DNA of 45,686 bases from Burkholderiales bacterium (GCA_020851255.1 JADZDA010000010.1:1-45686); one strand, 5' to 3'; numbered from the stretch's first letter, positions 36,051 through 43,813 are shown. The notes: generated by a model not told the origin, from the sequence alone. Numbers and translations are program-made.

Positions 36051-36109
36051 AGATGCTCCCGGCGAGTTCGACATCCGATTCCGTCGGCGCGACCCACGCC
36101 GACCCGTGC

Positions 36110-36116
36110 AAGGAGG
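36110..36116 (+). promoter_or_regulatory. Strong Shine-Dalgarno of Bug gene 4
   Basis: AAGGAGG, a full anti-16S match, 4 nt before the ATG at 36121. Most genes in this operon rely on stop-start overlap instead, so this gene can be translated independently and more strongly, as is common for periplasmic binding proteins needed in excess. Confidence 0.7.
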
Positions 36117-36120
36117 AACC

Positions 36121-37104
36121 ATGATCGCGAAGCTCAAGAACGTCGCATTGGTCCTGTCCGGTCTCGCGCTCGCGCTGCTCGCGGCCGCGCACCCGGACGC
36201 GCAGGCACAGCCGTTCCCCGCCAAGCCGGTGCGCATCGTCGTGCCGCAGACGCCCGGCGGCGCGTCCGACGCGCTCGCGCGCATCATGAGCGTGAAGCTC
36301 TCGGAGAAGTGGGGCCAGCCGGTCGTCGTCGAGAACCGCGCCGGAGCCGGCGGCAACATCGGCATGGACGTCGTCGCCAAGTCGCCGGCCGACGGCTACA
36401 CGCTGCTCATGTCCTACGTCGGCACGCACGCGATCAACGGCGCGCTCTACAAGTCGCTGCCCTTCGACCCGGAGAAGGACTTCGCCGCGGTCGCCACGCT
36501 CGCCACGCTGCCGTTCGTCGCGGTCGTCAATCCGAAGAACCCGGCGAAGAGCGTGCAGGACTTGGTCGCGCAGGCGCGCACCTCGCAGGTGACCTTCGGC
36601 TCCGCCGGCAACGGCTCGGTCAACCACCTGCTGGGCGAGATGTTCGGCTCGGCCGCGCAGGTGAAGCTCGTGCACGTCCCCTACAAGGGCGCCGCGCCCG
36701 CGCTGCAGGATCTCCTGGGCGGCCAGATCCAGGTCGTGTTCACCAGCATGCCGTCGGTCGCGCAGTTCGTGCGCAACGGCACGCTCAACGCGCTCGCGGT
36801 CACCAGCGCCAGGCGCTCCGAGTCGTTCAAGGACATCCCCACCATCGCCGAGTCCGGCTATCCCGGCTTCGACGTCAACCCCTGGTTCGGCCTGTTCGCG
36901 CCGGCCGGCACGCCGGCGGCGGTGATCAGGCAGATCAACGCCGACATCAACGCGGTGATGAAACAGAAGGACACCGTCGACAAGTTCGCCGCGCAGGGCG
37001 CCGAGGTCTACGAGACCACGCCCGAGCAGTTCGCCGCGATCCTCAACGCCGACATCGCCAAGTGGTCGAAGATCGTGCGCGAGTCGGGGGCGAAGGTGGA
37101 CTGA
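36121..37104 (+). CDS. Bug-family periplasmic binding protein (TTT type) 4
   Basis: 327 aa. A signal peptide (KNVALVLSGLALALLAAA, cleavage about DAQAQ) then FPAKPVRIVVPQTPGGASD, VVENRAGAGGNIGMDVV, LPFDPEKDFAAV, LVHVPYKGAAPALQDLLGG and IPTIAESGYPG. It lies 70 bp behind meaB in the mutase operon and so probably captures the carboxylate that the operon's CoA-transferase and mutase process. A damaged partial copy lies 1 kb downstream. No TctA/TctB carrier is nearby. Confidence 0.94.
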   Translation: MIAKLKNVALVLSGLALALLAAAHPDAQAQPFPAKPVRIVVPQTPGGASDALARIMSVKLSEKWGQPVVVENRAGAGGNIGMDVVAKSPADGYTLLMSYVGTHAINGALYKSLPFDPEKDFAAVATLATLPFVAVVNPKNPAKSVQDLVAQARTSQVTFGSAGNGSVNHLLGEMFGSAAQVKLVHVPYKGAAPALQDLLGGQIQVVFTSMPSVAQFVRNGTLNALAVTSARRSESFKDIPTIAESGYPGFDVNPWFGLFAPAGTPAAVIRQINADINAVMKQKDTVDKFAAQGAEVYETTPEQFAAILNADIAKWSKIVRESGAKVD

Positions 37105-37267
37105 GGCTCGACAGCCGTGAGCGTCGCCCCAGGCGTTGCCCACCGAGTCGAGTGGCGCGAGCAGACCCATTCGATTCGCAGCCTCGCGATCGGAGGTCGA
37201 TTGGAACGCAAAGACCGAGCGGTCCGTACCGTTCGCCCTGAGCGCCACCCGGGTCGTGTCGGCGACG
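37105..37267. other. Intergenic, nothing recognised
   Basis: 163 bp between the end of Bug gene 4 and the convergent antitoxin stop. I see no supported gene, no good hairpin with a T-run and no repeat. It marks the left edge of an insertion-like segment holding a toxin-antitoxin pair and a gene remnant. Confidence 0.4.
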
Positions 37268-37597
37268 TCAGGCCGCCACCTTCCGGCGTGGTCGAATGGC
37301 TCTCGCAATGTCGCCCGGTTGCGCTCCGAGCTTGAACAGCGACCGCACGAGAAGGTCGACGGATACGCTGGCGTCCGAAGCCTCCATCTTGGCAACGCGC
37401 GATTGACTGGATCGCAGGCGTCTTGCAACGTCGACCTGCGACAATCCCTGGGTGGTGCGCAACGACCGCAGCGCATTGCTCAGAGCGAGCTTGAACTCCA
37501 CAAAGGCGGCCTCTTCGTCGGAAAGCCCGAGAAACTCGCGAGGCGGCCCGACAGTCCAGCCCGCGGCCCTGAGTCTTGCGCGTTCTTGCTTGTCCAT
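37268..37597 (-). CDS. HigA-like XRE-family antitoxin
   Basis: 109 aa. The HTH is LRTTQGLSQVDVARRLRSSQSRVAKMEA, about residues 47-74, the standard XRE/Cro-C1 helix set, with a short basic C-terminus. It lies 21 bp downstream of a HigB/Gp49-like gene in the same direction; this toxin-first order is the usual one in higBA modules. Expected roles: binding and neutralising the toxin and, with it, repressing the promoter. Confidence 0.85.
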   Translation of the reverse strand: MDKQERARLRAAGWTVGPPREFLGLSDEEAAFVEFKLALSNALRSLRTTQGLSQVDVARRLRSSQSRVAKMEASDASVSVDLLVRSLFKLGAQPGDIARAIRPRRKVAA

Positions 37598-37618
37598 GTT
37601 CGGTCCGGATCAGCCTGA

Positions 37619-37954
37619 CTATCGCGGTAGCTCGTCGTACAGGCGCAGTCGGCGTCGGCAGTCCACGATCACCTGCCCGGGCGTCCGACGGGTCTTCTTG
37701 CTGAAGACGTCGGCGATCACTATCGCATCCTCGTCGAGGCGAAGAATGATCCGCCAGGTCGCGCCTTCATCCACGATCCGCAATTCATGGCAACGAGCGC
37801 CGATCCCGGGCATCGGTCGCGAATGCGGCAGACCCAATTTGGCGCCTCCCTGCAACTGCCGCAGCAGCACGCCCGCCTGGACGCGGGCGGCAAGCGAGAA
37901 CGGTGGTGTCTTGACCTCGCCCCGCAGCCACTCTTGACCTCGCCCCGCAGCCAC
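37619..37954 (-). CDS. HigB/Gp49-like toxin, 5' end altered by duplication
   Basis: 111 aa if translated from GTG 37954. The body (WLRGEVKTPPFSLAARVQAGVLLRQLQ, LPHSRPMPGIGARCHELRI, WRIILRLDEDAIVIADVFSKKT) is the phage-derived Gp49-like/HigB family, RelE-fold mRNA interferases. A GTG at 37980 opens MSATDKPLVWLRGEVK, which looks like the family's true N-terminus, but a 23-bp tandem duplication (37909-37954) throws that frame off right after WLRGEVK. The second copy restores the toxin frame only from the internal GTG, which replaces the first residues with MAAGRGQE. Whether a working toxin is still made is uncertain. Confidence 0.7.
   Translation of the reverse strand: MAAGRGQEWLRGEVKTPPFSLAARVQAGVLLRQLQGGAKLGLPHSRPMPGIGARCHELRIVDEGATWRIILRLDEDAIVIADVFSKKTRRTPGQVIVDCRRRLRLYDELPR
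37909..37954. repeat. 23-bp perfect tandem duplication in toxin 5' end
   Basis: 37909-37931 and 37932-37954 are identical 23-mers (beginning TCTTGACCTCGCCCC on the plus strand). On the coding strand each copy encodes WLRGEVK in one frame. Since 23 is not a multiple of 3, the second copy shifts the reading frame of the toxin gene. Confidence 0.95.
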
Positions 37955-37964
37955 ACGAGTGGTT

Positions 37965-38006
37965 TGTCCGTAGCGGACACCGACTCAGTTTATGTCAGAT
38001 TGGACA
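37965..38006. promoter_or_regulatory. Inverted repeats at toxin-antitoxin promoter
   Basis: TGTCCG-TAG-CGGACA (37965-37979, perfect 6-bp arms) overlaps the original toxin start codon region at 37980. TGTC-N6-GACA (37993-38006) lies just upstream. Such dyads at the start of a toxin-antitoxin operon usually bind the antitoxin for autorepression. On the coding strand TAAACT between them could be a -10. Confidence 0.45.
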
Positions 38007-38110
38007 TCGACGCAACCGGTCGGGCGTTCGACGAGACCACGGGCTTCGGCCCCGCGGCGGTCGCCGGTAGCGTCGATCGGTTCGGTCTCTCCGCACGGAT
38101 CCGCTTCCGC

Positions 38111-38280
38111 GTCGAGAACAGTACCCGCCGAATCCGGCGGCAATAGCGGCATGGACGTCGTCGCCAGGTCGCCGGCCGACGGCTACCCGCTGCTCATGTC
38201 CTGCGTCGGCACGCACGCGATCAACGGCACGCTCAACGCGCTCGCGGTCACCGCGGCGCGCTCGGTCGTCGACTCCGTCA
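38111..38280 (+). pseudogene. Remnant of Bug gene (partial copy of the 36121 gene)
   Basis: 38151-38228 matches 36364-36441 of the intact Bug gene at 75 of 78 bases, encoding the GMDVVAKSPADGYTLL region. The copy then jumps directly to the sequence at 36781 (24 identical bases), losing 339 bp. Both sides of the junction share CAACGGC, which occurs at 36435 and 36774 in the intact gene, so the deletion fits recombination at a 7-bp repeat. Upstream, the spacing from GTCGAGAAC to the ATG is 40 instead of 36 bases, a frameshift. It has no signal peptide region, and similarity fades at both ends, at the LysR stop on the right. Clearly non-functional. Confidence 0.88.
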
Positions 38281-39189
38281 AACCACCGGCAGCCCCGACG
38301 CACCCGACGTCGCGATCTCCCTGGCGATCCGCATCACCGTGCGCGATGCGAGCGTCGTGACGCCGTGTCGTGACAGTGCGAGCGCGATGTGCCGTGTCAC
38401 CGGCGGATCGACGATTCGCGACGACTGCAATCGGCAATTGCGGACGGCCGCCGAGATCGCGTAGGGACCAAGCAGCGCGTAGAGCCCTCCGTCGGCGACC
38501 GCCTGCGTCTGCAGACTGAGCGAATCGGCCTCGAGCGCGACGTCGAGCGCGAATCCGCGCTCGGCGGCCAATTCGTCCAACCGATCGCGCCAGCTGCTCG
38601 GCCGGCAAAAATGGACGAGCGGCAACCCGCGCAGCGCGACGAACGGGATCGTCGGCCCGGCGGTGACCGGATCGCCCTCGGCGCCGACCAGGTACGTCTC
38701 GGTCTTGACCAGGTAGATGTCGCCGTCGCACGGCGCCGGACTCGTCCGGTACAGGAACGCGAGATCGACACTGCCCTCGTCGAGCCAGGTCTCGATCTGC
38801 GCGCCCTGGCCCTCGCGCACCGACAGGTGGATCTGCGGATAGCTGCGCTTGAGCCGGTAGTAGAGCGTGGTGACCAGCGGATGCGCCGTCGACGGCAGGC
38901 TCCCGATCCGGACCCGCCCGATCGGCGTGCCGGCCGACGTGCGTACGTCATTGGCGAGCTCATCGGTGCTCGCGAGCCACGCGCGTACCCGGGGCGCGAT
39001 CCGTCGACCCAGTTCGGTCGGCACGACGCCTCGCCCGGTTCTCTCGAACAGGCGGCCGCCGCATTCCCGCTCCAGGTCACCGAGCCGGCGACTGATTCGT
39101 GGCTGGCTCGTACCGTGGGCGAGGGCGACCTTGGAGAGGCTGCCGGCTTCGGTCAGATCGACGAAGAGTTGCCAGGCGGCGTAGTCCAT
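38278..39189 (-). CDS. LysR-family transcriptional regulator B
   Basis: 303 aa from ATG 39189 (MDYAAWQLFVDLTEAGSLSKVA); a GTG two codons earlier is the alternative. HTH residues AGSLSKVALAHGTSQPRISRRLGDLERECGGRLFERTGRGVVPTELG are the standard LysR N-terminus; the rest is the two-lobe effector domain (VRIGSLPSTAHPL, VDLAFLY). Divergent from the DapA-family gene across 122 bp containing two GATATATC palindromes, the textbook layout for a LysR activator of the neighbouring operon. Its 3' end abuts the Bug pseudogene. Confidence 0.92.
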   Translation of the reverse strand: MDYAAWQLFVDLTEAGSLSKVALAHGTSQPRISRRLGDLERECGGRLFERTGRGVVPTELGRRIAPRVRAWLASTDELANDVRTSAGTPIGRVRIGSLPSTAHPLVTTLYYRLKRSYPQIHLSVREGQGAQIETWLDEGSVDLAFLYRTSPAPCDGDIYLVKTETYLVGAEGDPVTAGPTIPFVALRGLPLVHFCRPSSWRDRLDELAAERGFALDVALEADSLSLQTQAVADGGLYALLGPYAISAAVRNCRLQSSRIVDPPVTRHIALALSRHGVTTLASRTVMRIAREIATSGASGLPVV

Positions 39190-39198
39190 CGCCACGAT

Positions 39199-39252
39199 GA
39201 TATATCCAATATCGCATGTCTGAAATACTTGTCGTGCCAGTTCTGATATATC
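39199..39252. promoter_or_regulatory. Two GATATATC palindromes, likely LysR-B sites
   Basis: The self-complementary octamer GATATATC occurs at 39199-39206 and again at 39245-39252, each preceded by T, in an AT-rich island unlike the surrounding GC-rich DNA. The first is followed by CAATATC, giving a GATAT-N5-ATATC dyad. They sit between the LysR start and the start of the DapA-family gene, so they are probable binding sites for the regulator. Confidence 0.55.
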
Positions 39253-39311
39253 GCGCCGATCGCTAGACTGCTCCCGGTACGCAACCCGACCCCTTCCCCT
39301 GGAGCCTCCCC

Positions 39312-40271
39312 ATGAAACCTCTGGACCTACGCGGTCTCGTTCCTGCCCCGGTTACCCCGTTCACCCGTAACGGCGATGTCGACCACGCCGCGATCGAGCG
39401 ACTCGGCGGCTGGCTCGGCGGCTTCCCGGGCGTCAAAGGCCTGGTGGTCCTGGGCCACGCCGGCGAAGGCACGTTCCTGTCGCCCGACGAGCAGTGCGCG
39501 GTGATCGAAAGCTTCGTCAAGTCGACCGATGGCCGCGTTCCTGTCATCGCCGGCATCACGCTCGAAGGCACCAAGGTCGCCGCCGCCGAAGCCAGGCGCG
39601 CGGTCAAGGCCGGCGCCTCGGCGGGTCTCGTCTACCCCTCGCACGGTTGGCTGCGCTTCGGCTACCAGAAAGGTGCGCCGCAGGACCGATACCGCGCGAT
39701 CTTCGAGGAGAGCGGGCTGCCGCTGATCCTGTTCCAGTACCCGGACGTGACCAAGGCGACCTACAACCTCGAAACGCAGCTCGACATCGCCGCGCAGCCC
39801 GGCGTGTTCGCGATGAAGAACGGCGTGCGCAACATGCGCCGCTGGGACCGCGAGATCCCGGTGATCCGCAAAGAGCGCCCGAACCTGCAAGTCCTCACCT
39901 GCCACGACGAGTACCTGCTGCACACGATGTTCGATGTCGATGGAGCGCTGGTCGGCTACGGCTGCATCGCGCCCGAACCGCTGATCGAGATGATCGCCGC
40001 CGGCAAGGCCAAGGACTACGCGAAGGCTCGTGCGCTGCACGACCGCCTGCTGCCGGTGACCGCGAACGTCTACCACCGCGGCTCGCACATGGAGGGGACC
40101 GTCGCGCTCAAGCACGCGCTGGTCGCGCGCGGCATCCTCGAACACGCGACCGTACGCTCGCCGCTGCTGCCGCTCGACCCGGGCGCCGAGGTCGAGATCG
40201 CGAACGCGATGCGTTCCTCGGGGCTCGGCCAGGCGATCGTCCGGGCGGGCGCGGCACGCGCCGCCGCCTGA
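39312..40271 (+). CDS. DapA-family lyase/aldolase (dihydrodipicolinate synthase-like)
   Basis: 319 aa. Class I aldolase TIM barrel: LVPAPVTPFTRNGDVD, GLVVLGHAGEGTFLS (in place of the usual GTTGE), Tyr in LILFQYPDVTK and the Schiff-base Lys in VFAMKNGVRNM. True DapA has a shorter C-terminus and GTTGE, so this is more likely a catabolic relative (sugar-acid dehydratase, keto-acid aldolase or hydratase-aldolase). It is followed by a Bug gene 77 bp on, hinting at breakdown of an imported carboxylate, and is probably controlled by the divergent LysR protein. Confidence 0.92.
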   Translation: MKPLDLRGLVPAPVTPFTRNGDVDHAAIERLGGWLGGFPGVKGLVVLGHAGEGTFLSPDEQCAVIESFVKSTDGRVPVIAGITLEGTKVAAAEARRAVKAGASAGLVYPSHGWLRFGYQKGAPQDRYRAIFEESGLPLILFQYPDVTKATYNLETQLDIAAQPGVFAMKNGVRNMRRWDREIPVIRKERPNLQVLTCHDEYLLHTMFDVDGALVGYGCIAPEPLIEMIAAGKAKDYAKARALHDRLLPVTANVYHRGSHMEGTVALKHALVARGILEHATVRSPLLPLDPGAEVEIANAMRSSGLGQAIVRAGAARAAA

Positions 40272-40348
40272 GGACGTACGCCGCAGATCCGTCACGCAAC
40301 ACGGCCGGACGGCGACGTTCGGCCGCCTCCGCACGAGCGAGGTTCTCC

Positions 40349-41317
40349 ATGAAACTGTTCGCGTACCTGACCGCCATCGCCACGTTCGCCTTCGCGTCCA
40401 CGGCCTGCGCGCAAGCCACCAAGCCGCTGGACAAGCCGATCCGCATGGTCGTCCCGTTCGCCGCCGGCGGCGGCGTCGACAACGCCGCGCGCGTGCTCGC
40501 CAACCAGCTGCGCACCCGGCTCGGCGTCGCTGTCGTGGTCGAGAACCGCGCCGGCGCGAGCGGCTCCGTCGGCGGCAAATCGGTACAGATCGCCCCGGCC
40601 GACGGGACGACGCTGCTCTTCTCCGCGTCGACGCATGTGATGGCGAAACAGGTGCTGCGCGAACCGCCCTACGATCCGCAGACCGACTTCGCGCCGGTCG
40701 CGCGGGTCGGCGAGGCGCCGCTGATGCTCGTGGTCGCGCCCAAGCACGACGTCAAGAACCTCAAGGCGCTGCTCGATGAAGCGCGCAAGCAGCCGGAGAA
40801 ATGGTCGGCCGCGATCCCCGCCGCCGGTGCCGCGAGTCACATCGCGACGCTGCTCCTCGCCAAGCAAGGCAAGGTGACGTTCATGATCGTCCCCTACAAG
40901 GGCACGCAGCCGGCGGTCACCGATGTGGCCGGCGGGCATACCGATCTCCTGCTCGACTCGATGATCTCGCTCTTGCCGCTCGCGCAGGCCGGCAAGGTGA
41001 AGGCGCTCGCGATCACCGCGAAACAGCGCAGTCCGCTCGCGCCGGACGTGCCGACGGTCGCCGAAGCCGGCTTCCCCGACACCGCCTACGTTTCCTGGTA
41101 CGGCGTCTGGGATCCGAAGGACACGCCGCCCGACGTCGTCGCGCAGTTGAACCGACAGATCAACGCCGCGGTGCAGGACCTCGCCAAGGCCGGTGCCTGG
41201 GCGAAGCTCGGCATCGACCCGGTGAACGAAACACCGGATCAGATGAAGCGTTTCATCGCCTCCGACGTGGCCCAGTCCGCGGACCTGCTCAGGAGCGCCG
41301 GGTTCAAGCCGGAGTAA
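40349..41317 (+). CDS. Bug-family periplasmic binding protein (TTT type) 5
   Basis: 322 aa from ATG 40349, where a signal peptide (LFAYLTAIATFAFASTACAQA) begins. Landmarks: LDKPIRMVVPFAAGGGVDNAARVL, VVENRAGASGSVGGKSV, PPYDPQTDFAPV, IVPYKGTQPAVTDVAGG and APDVPTVAEAGFPD. It lies in the same operon as the DapA-family gene, so its ligand is probably that enzyme's substrate or precursor. The frame is open upstream through the DapA gene, a GC effect only. Confidence 0.93.
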   Translation: MKLFAYLTAIATFAFASTACAQATKPLDKPIRMVVPFAAGGGVDNAARVLANQLRTRLGVAVVVENRAGASGSVGGKSVQIAPADGTTLLFSASTHVMAKQVLREPPYDPQTDFAPVARVGEAPLMLVVAPKHDVKNLKALLDEARKQPEKWSAAIPAAGAASHIATLLLAKQGKVTFMIVPYKGTQPAVTDVAGGHTDLLLDSMISLLPLAQAGKVKALAITAKQRSPLAPDVPTVAEAGFPDTAYVSWYGVWDPKDTPPDVVAQLNRQINAAVQDLAKAGAWAKLGIDPVNETPDQMKRFIASDVAQSADLLRSAGFKPE

Positions 41318-41351
41318 CCCGATCGCCGTCGGACCGGCAGAGGCGATCGGG
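41318..41351 (+). terminator. Perfect 10-bp hairpin after Bug gene 5
   Basis: CCCGATCGCC (41318-41327) and GGCGATCGGG (41342-41351) form a perfect 10-bp stem with a 14-nt loop, starting directly after the stop codon. No T-run follows. The position strongly suggests a transcription end or RNA-stabilising hairpin of the DapA-Bug operon. The rest of the 294-bp gap up to 41611 holds no gene that I can support. Confidence 0.6.
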
Positions 41352-41611
41352 GTCGGGCGCCACACCGCTTCGTCCGGCGCCGATGCCCGTGTCGCGAATC
41401 GGTTTCGCCCACTTGGCCGCATCCGAAGTGATCCAGGTCAGCGCGTCCGCGGGGCTGTGGCGCGAAGCCGGTCTCCGGGTGCGTCGCGTGACGCGCTATC
41501 GGGTCGCGCACGGGATCCCGTCGCGCGCTACGGCGGCACACGCCACGAATTCCCAGCGGCAAGGAGCCGCACGCGCCCCTGGCAGGCGATGGCGGCCGAG
41601 GCGCCGACCCC

Positions 41612-42346
41612 CTACCCGATCAACCCCGTCGCCCAGCGCGCGAACGCGAGCCAGCCCTCGGTTCCCATCACCGCGAGCCGCAGCGGCTGCGACACGATCA
41701 GCGCGAGTCCGCCCCATAGCGTGACCGGGTGCAGGCGGCCGCGCGTGCGCCAGTCCCAAACGCCGATCGCGACGATGAAGAGGTCGGTCAGGCCGAAGAA
41801 CGCCGGCGGTCCGAGCGCCGCAAGGCCCGGCAGGCGTGCGACCGCGGCGCCGAGGATCGAGATCGTGGCGAGCAGCATCGCCCGCTTGTGCGTCTGCGGG
41901 TCGCCGCGCCGGGCGATCGCGTACGCGACGAAGGTCGCGAACAACAGCAGGTCGGCGAACGGCACGATGAGGAATTGCAGCGGCGGGACCGGAATGTCGA
42001 CGAATCCGGTGGACCGCTTCGCGGCGATCAACGCGCCCCAGACGCCCAGCACGAGCATCGCCAGCGCGAGGCCGGCGCCGGCCATGCCGAGCTTGCGATG
42101 CAGGTCGACGCGCCCGGCGCGCACGAACGACGCCTGCGTCACCAGCAACACGATCCACGCGGCGAACGCGAGTCCGTGCACGGTGAAAAAGCGTTCGGGC
42201 GGCGCCGGATGGTCGGGAAACCAGGGCCGCAGGAAAAAGCTGCGCGCGAACCCGACGAACACGACCGCGAGGATCGCGATCGCCATGCCGGTGTAGAAAC
42301 GGCGTTCGGCCGCGGCCGGGTCGACGGCCGTCGTCATCGTTGCCAT
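41612..42346 (-). CDS. Small multi-pass membrane protein, function unknown
   Basis: 244 aa with about seven hydrophobic helices (roughly residues 20-38, 53-72, 86-106, 122-142, 155-172, 180-195 and 205-225). Loops contain HPAPPERFFTVHGLAF, VDLHRKLGMAG and DPQTHKRAML, with His residues near helix ends that could bind heme or metal. That resembles an uncharacterised bacterial membrane family I cannot name with certainty. It stands alone, transcribed divergently from the M16 peptidase gene. Confidence 0.8.
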   Translation of the reverse strand: MATMTTAVDPAAAERRFYTGMAIAILAVVFVGFARSFFLRPWFPDHPAPPERFFTVHGLAFAAWIVLLVTQASFVRAGRVDLHRKLGMAGAGLALAMLVLGVWGALIAAKRSTGFVDIPVPPLQFLIVPFADLLLFATFVAYAIARRGDPQTHKRAMLLATISILGAAVARLPGLAALGPPAFFGLTDLFIVAIGVWDWRTRGRLHPVTLWGGLALIVSQPLRLAVMGTEGWLAFARWATGLIG

Positions 42347-42505
42347 GGCTTCCTCCGGTCGAGGCCGCGTCGGGGGCGCGCGGCGCTACGTGTGCGACTT
42401 CGAGCAGGCGGACTCTAGACCCGGCGCACGCCCGGGCGCAAGCGCGGCCCGCCGCGGCCGGCCGGGAGCCGGCCCGGCACGCGCACCCTGTACGATGTCA
42501 TCGTC

Positions 42506-43813
42506 ATGCCGCGTCCACCCTCGCCATCCGCTTTCCCCGTCACGTCCGACGCCCCGGACATGCCCGAGATCGCCACGCTCGACAACGGCGTGCGCGTCGT
42601 CGTCTTCGCTACGCCCCATCTCGCCACCGCGGCGGTGAGCGTCTTCGTGCGCAGCGGCAGCCTGCACGAAAGCGCGCGGCACAACGGCATCAGCCACGTC
42701 ATCGAGCACATGGCGTTCAAGGGCACGGCCTCGCGCGACTGCCAGCGGATCAACCTCGACGCCGAGCGGCTGGGCGCGGACGTCAACGCGCACACCGACA
42801 AGGACCACACCGCGGTCCACATGCGCGGCCTCGCGCGCGACGCCGAGGCCTTCGTCGCGATGCTGGGCGACATCGTTCGCAAGAGCACGTTTCCCGAGGT
42901 CGAACTCGAACGCGAGCGCGAGGTCCTGTTGCACGAGTACGCCGAGGTCGAGGACGATGCGCTGGAGACCGCGTACCGGTTGTTCGACAAGGCGTGCTAC
43001 GGCGATCACCCCGCGGCGCGTCCGGTGATCGGGACCCGCGCGAACATCCGCCGGCTCACCCGCGCCGACCTGGTCGCGCATGTCGAGCGCCACTTCACCG
43101 GCGTCAACACCATCGTCGGCGTCGCCGGCGACGTCGATCCGGACCGGGTCGTCGCCGCCGCACGCGAGGCGTTCGGCGACATGCCGCGCGGAACGGAAAA
43201 CCGCGTCACCGCGCCCGGCTTCGTCCGCGGCCTGCGCGCACGCCGCCTGGCCGGCTGCGGACAGGCGCATGTCGTGCTCGGCTTCCCGATTCCGGCGCTC
43301 GCGGACGAGCACCACGCGCACGTCGTGGCCGCCGCGCTGTTCGGCGAAGGCATGAGTTCACCGCTGCTCGATCGGCTCCGCGAGCGACGCGGCCTCGTCT
43401 ACCACGCGGACTGCACGACCGACGTCAGGGACGCGTACGGCCAGTTCGTCGTCGAGGCGTCGACCGCCCCGGAGAATCTCGGCGAGTACTTCGTCGAGGT
43501 CACCCGGATGCTGCGCGAGCACGTCGACGCCGTCGATCCGGTCGGACTCGAACGCGCGCGCAACCAGATCGCGGTGCGCGGCCTTTGCGCGCAGGAAGCG
43601 CCCGCGCAGCGGCTGGAGATCGCGGCGCTCGACCTCTACGCGCTGGGCCGCGTGCGCCCGCGCGCGGAGTCGCTGGCCCGCATCGCCGCCGTCACGCCCG
43701 CGCAGGTGCGCGACGCCTTCGCGCGGATGCTGGAAACCGGCGCCGCGGTCGCGCTCGCGGGCAAGTTCGCCAGGGGCGAGGAGGAGCGAGTGGCGGGTAT
43801 GTTTCATAAATGA
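42506..43813 (+). CDS. M16-family zinc metallopeptidase
   Basis: 435 aa. The inverted zinc motif HxxEH is in NGISHVIEHMAFKGT, and the third ligand Glu lies in EVLLHEYAEVEDDALETAYRLF about 75 residues later, so the catalytic half is intact. The C-terminal half has the related inactive-domain fold. Relatives are PqqL/pitrilysin-type and mitochondrial-processing-peptidase-like enzymes. No signal peptide. A TACGAT (42491-42496) could be a -10, which would leave almost no leader for ATG 42506; the in-frame ATG at 42560 (MPEIATLDNGVRVVVF) matches the usual family N-terminus and may be the real start. Confidence 0.9.
   Translation: MPRPPSPSAFPVTSDAPDMPEIATLDNGVRVVVFATPHLATAAVSVFVRSGSLHESARHNGISHVIEHMAFKGTASRDCQRINLDAERLGADVNAHTDKDHTAVHMRGLARDAEAFVAMLGDIVRKSTFPEVELEREREVLLHEYAEVEDDALETAYRLFDKACYGDHPAARPVIGTRANIRRLTRADLVAHVERHFTGVNTIVGVAGDVDPDRVVAAAREAFGDMPRGTENRVTAPGFVRGLRARRLAGCGQAHVVLGFPIPALADEHHAHVVAAALFGEGMSSPLLDRLRERRGLVYHADCTTDVRDAYGQFVVEASTAPENLGEYFVEVTRMLREHVDAVDPVGLERARNQIAVRGLCAQEAPAQRLEIAALDLYALGRVRPRAESLARIAAVTPAQVRDAFARMLETGAAVALAGKFARGEEERVAGMFHK

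Noticed and set aside
37992-38360. Small coding sequence across the Bug remnant
   Set aside because: The frame joins unrelated sequence to a frameshifted, deleted Bug fragment and runs into the LysR gene on the other strand; better called a pseudogene.
38278-38731. Proteins in alternative frames of the LysR-B gene
   Set aside because: The LysR frame has the full HTH and effector-domain pattern; the others have no motif.
39312-40271. Biosynthetic dihydrodipicolinate synthase (dapA)
   Set aside because: GHAGEG instead of GTTGE, a longer C-terminus, and a LysR/Bug operon context argue for a catabolic family member.
41382-41611. Possible small gene after the hairpin (starts MPVSRIGFAHLAASEV)
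   Set aside because: No ribosome-binding site and no recognisable motif, and the frame runs on antisense into the membrane protein gene; composition turns Arg/Pro-rich.
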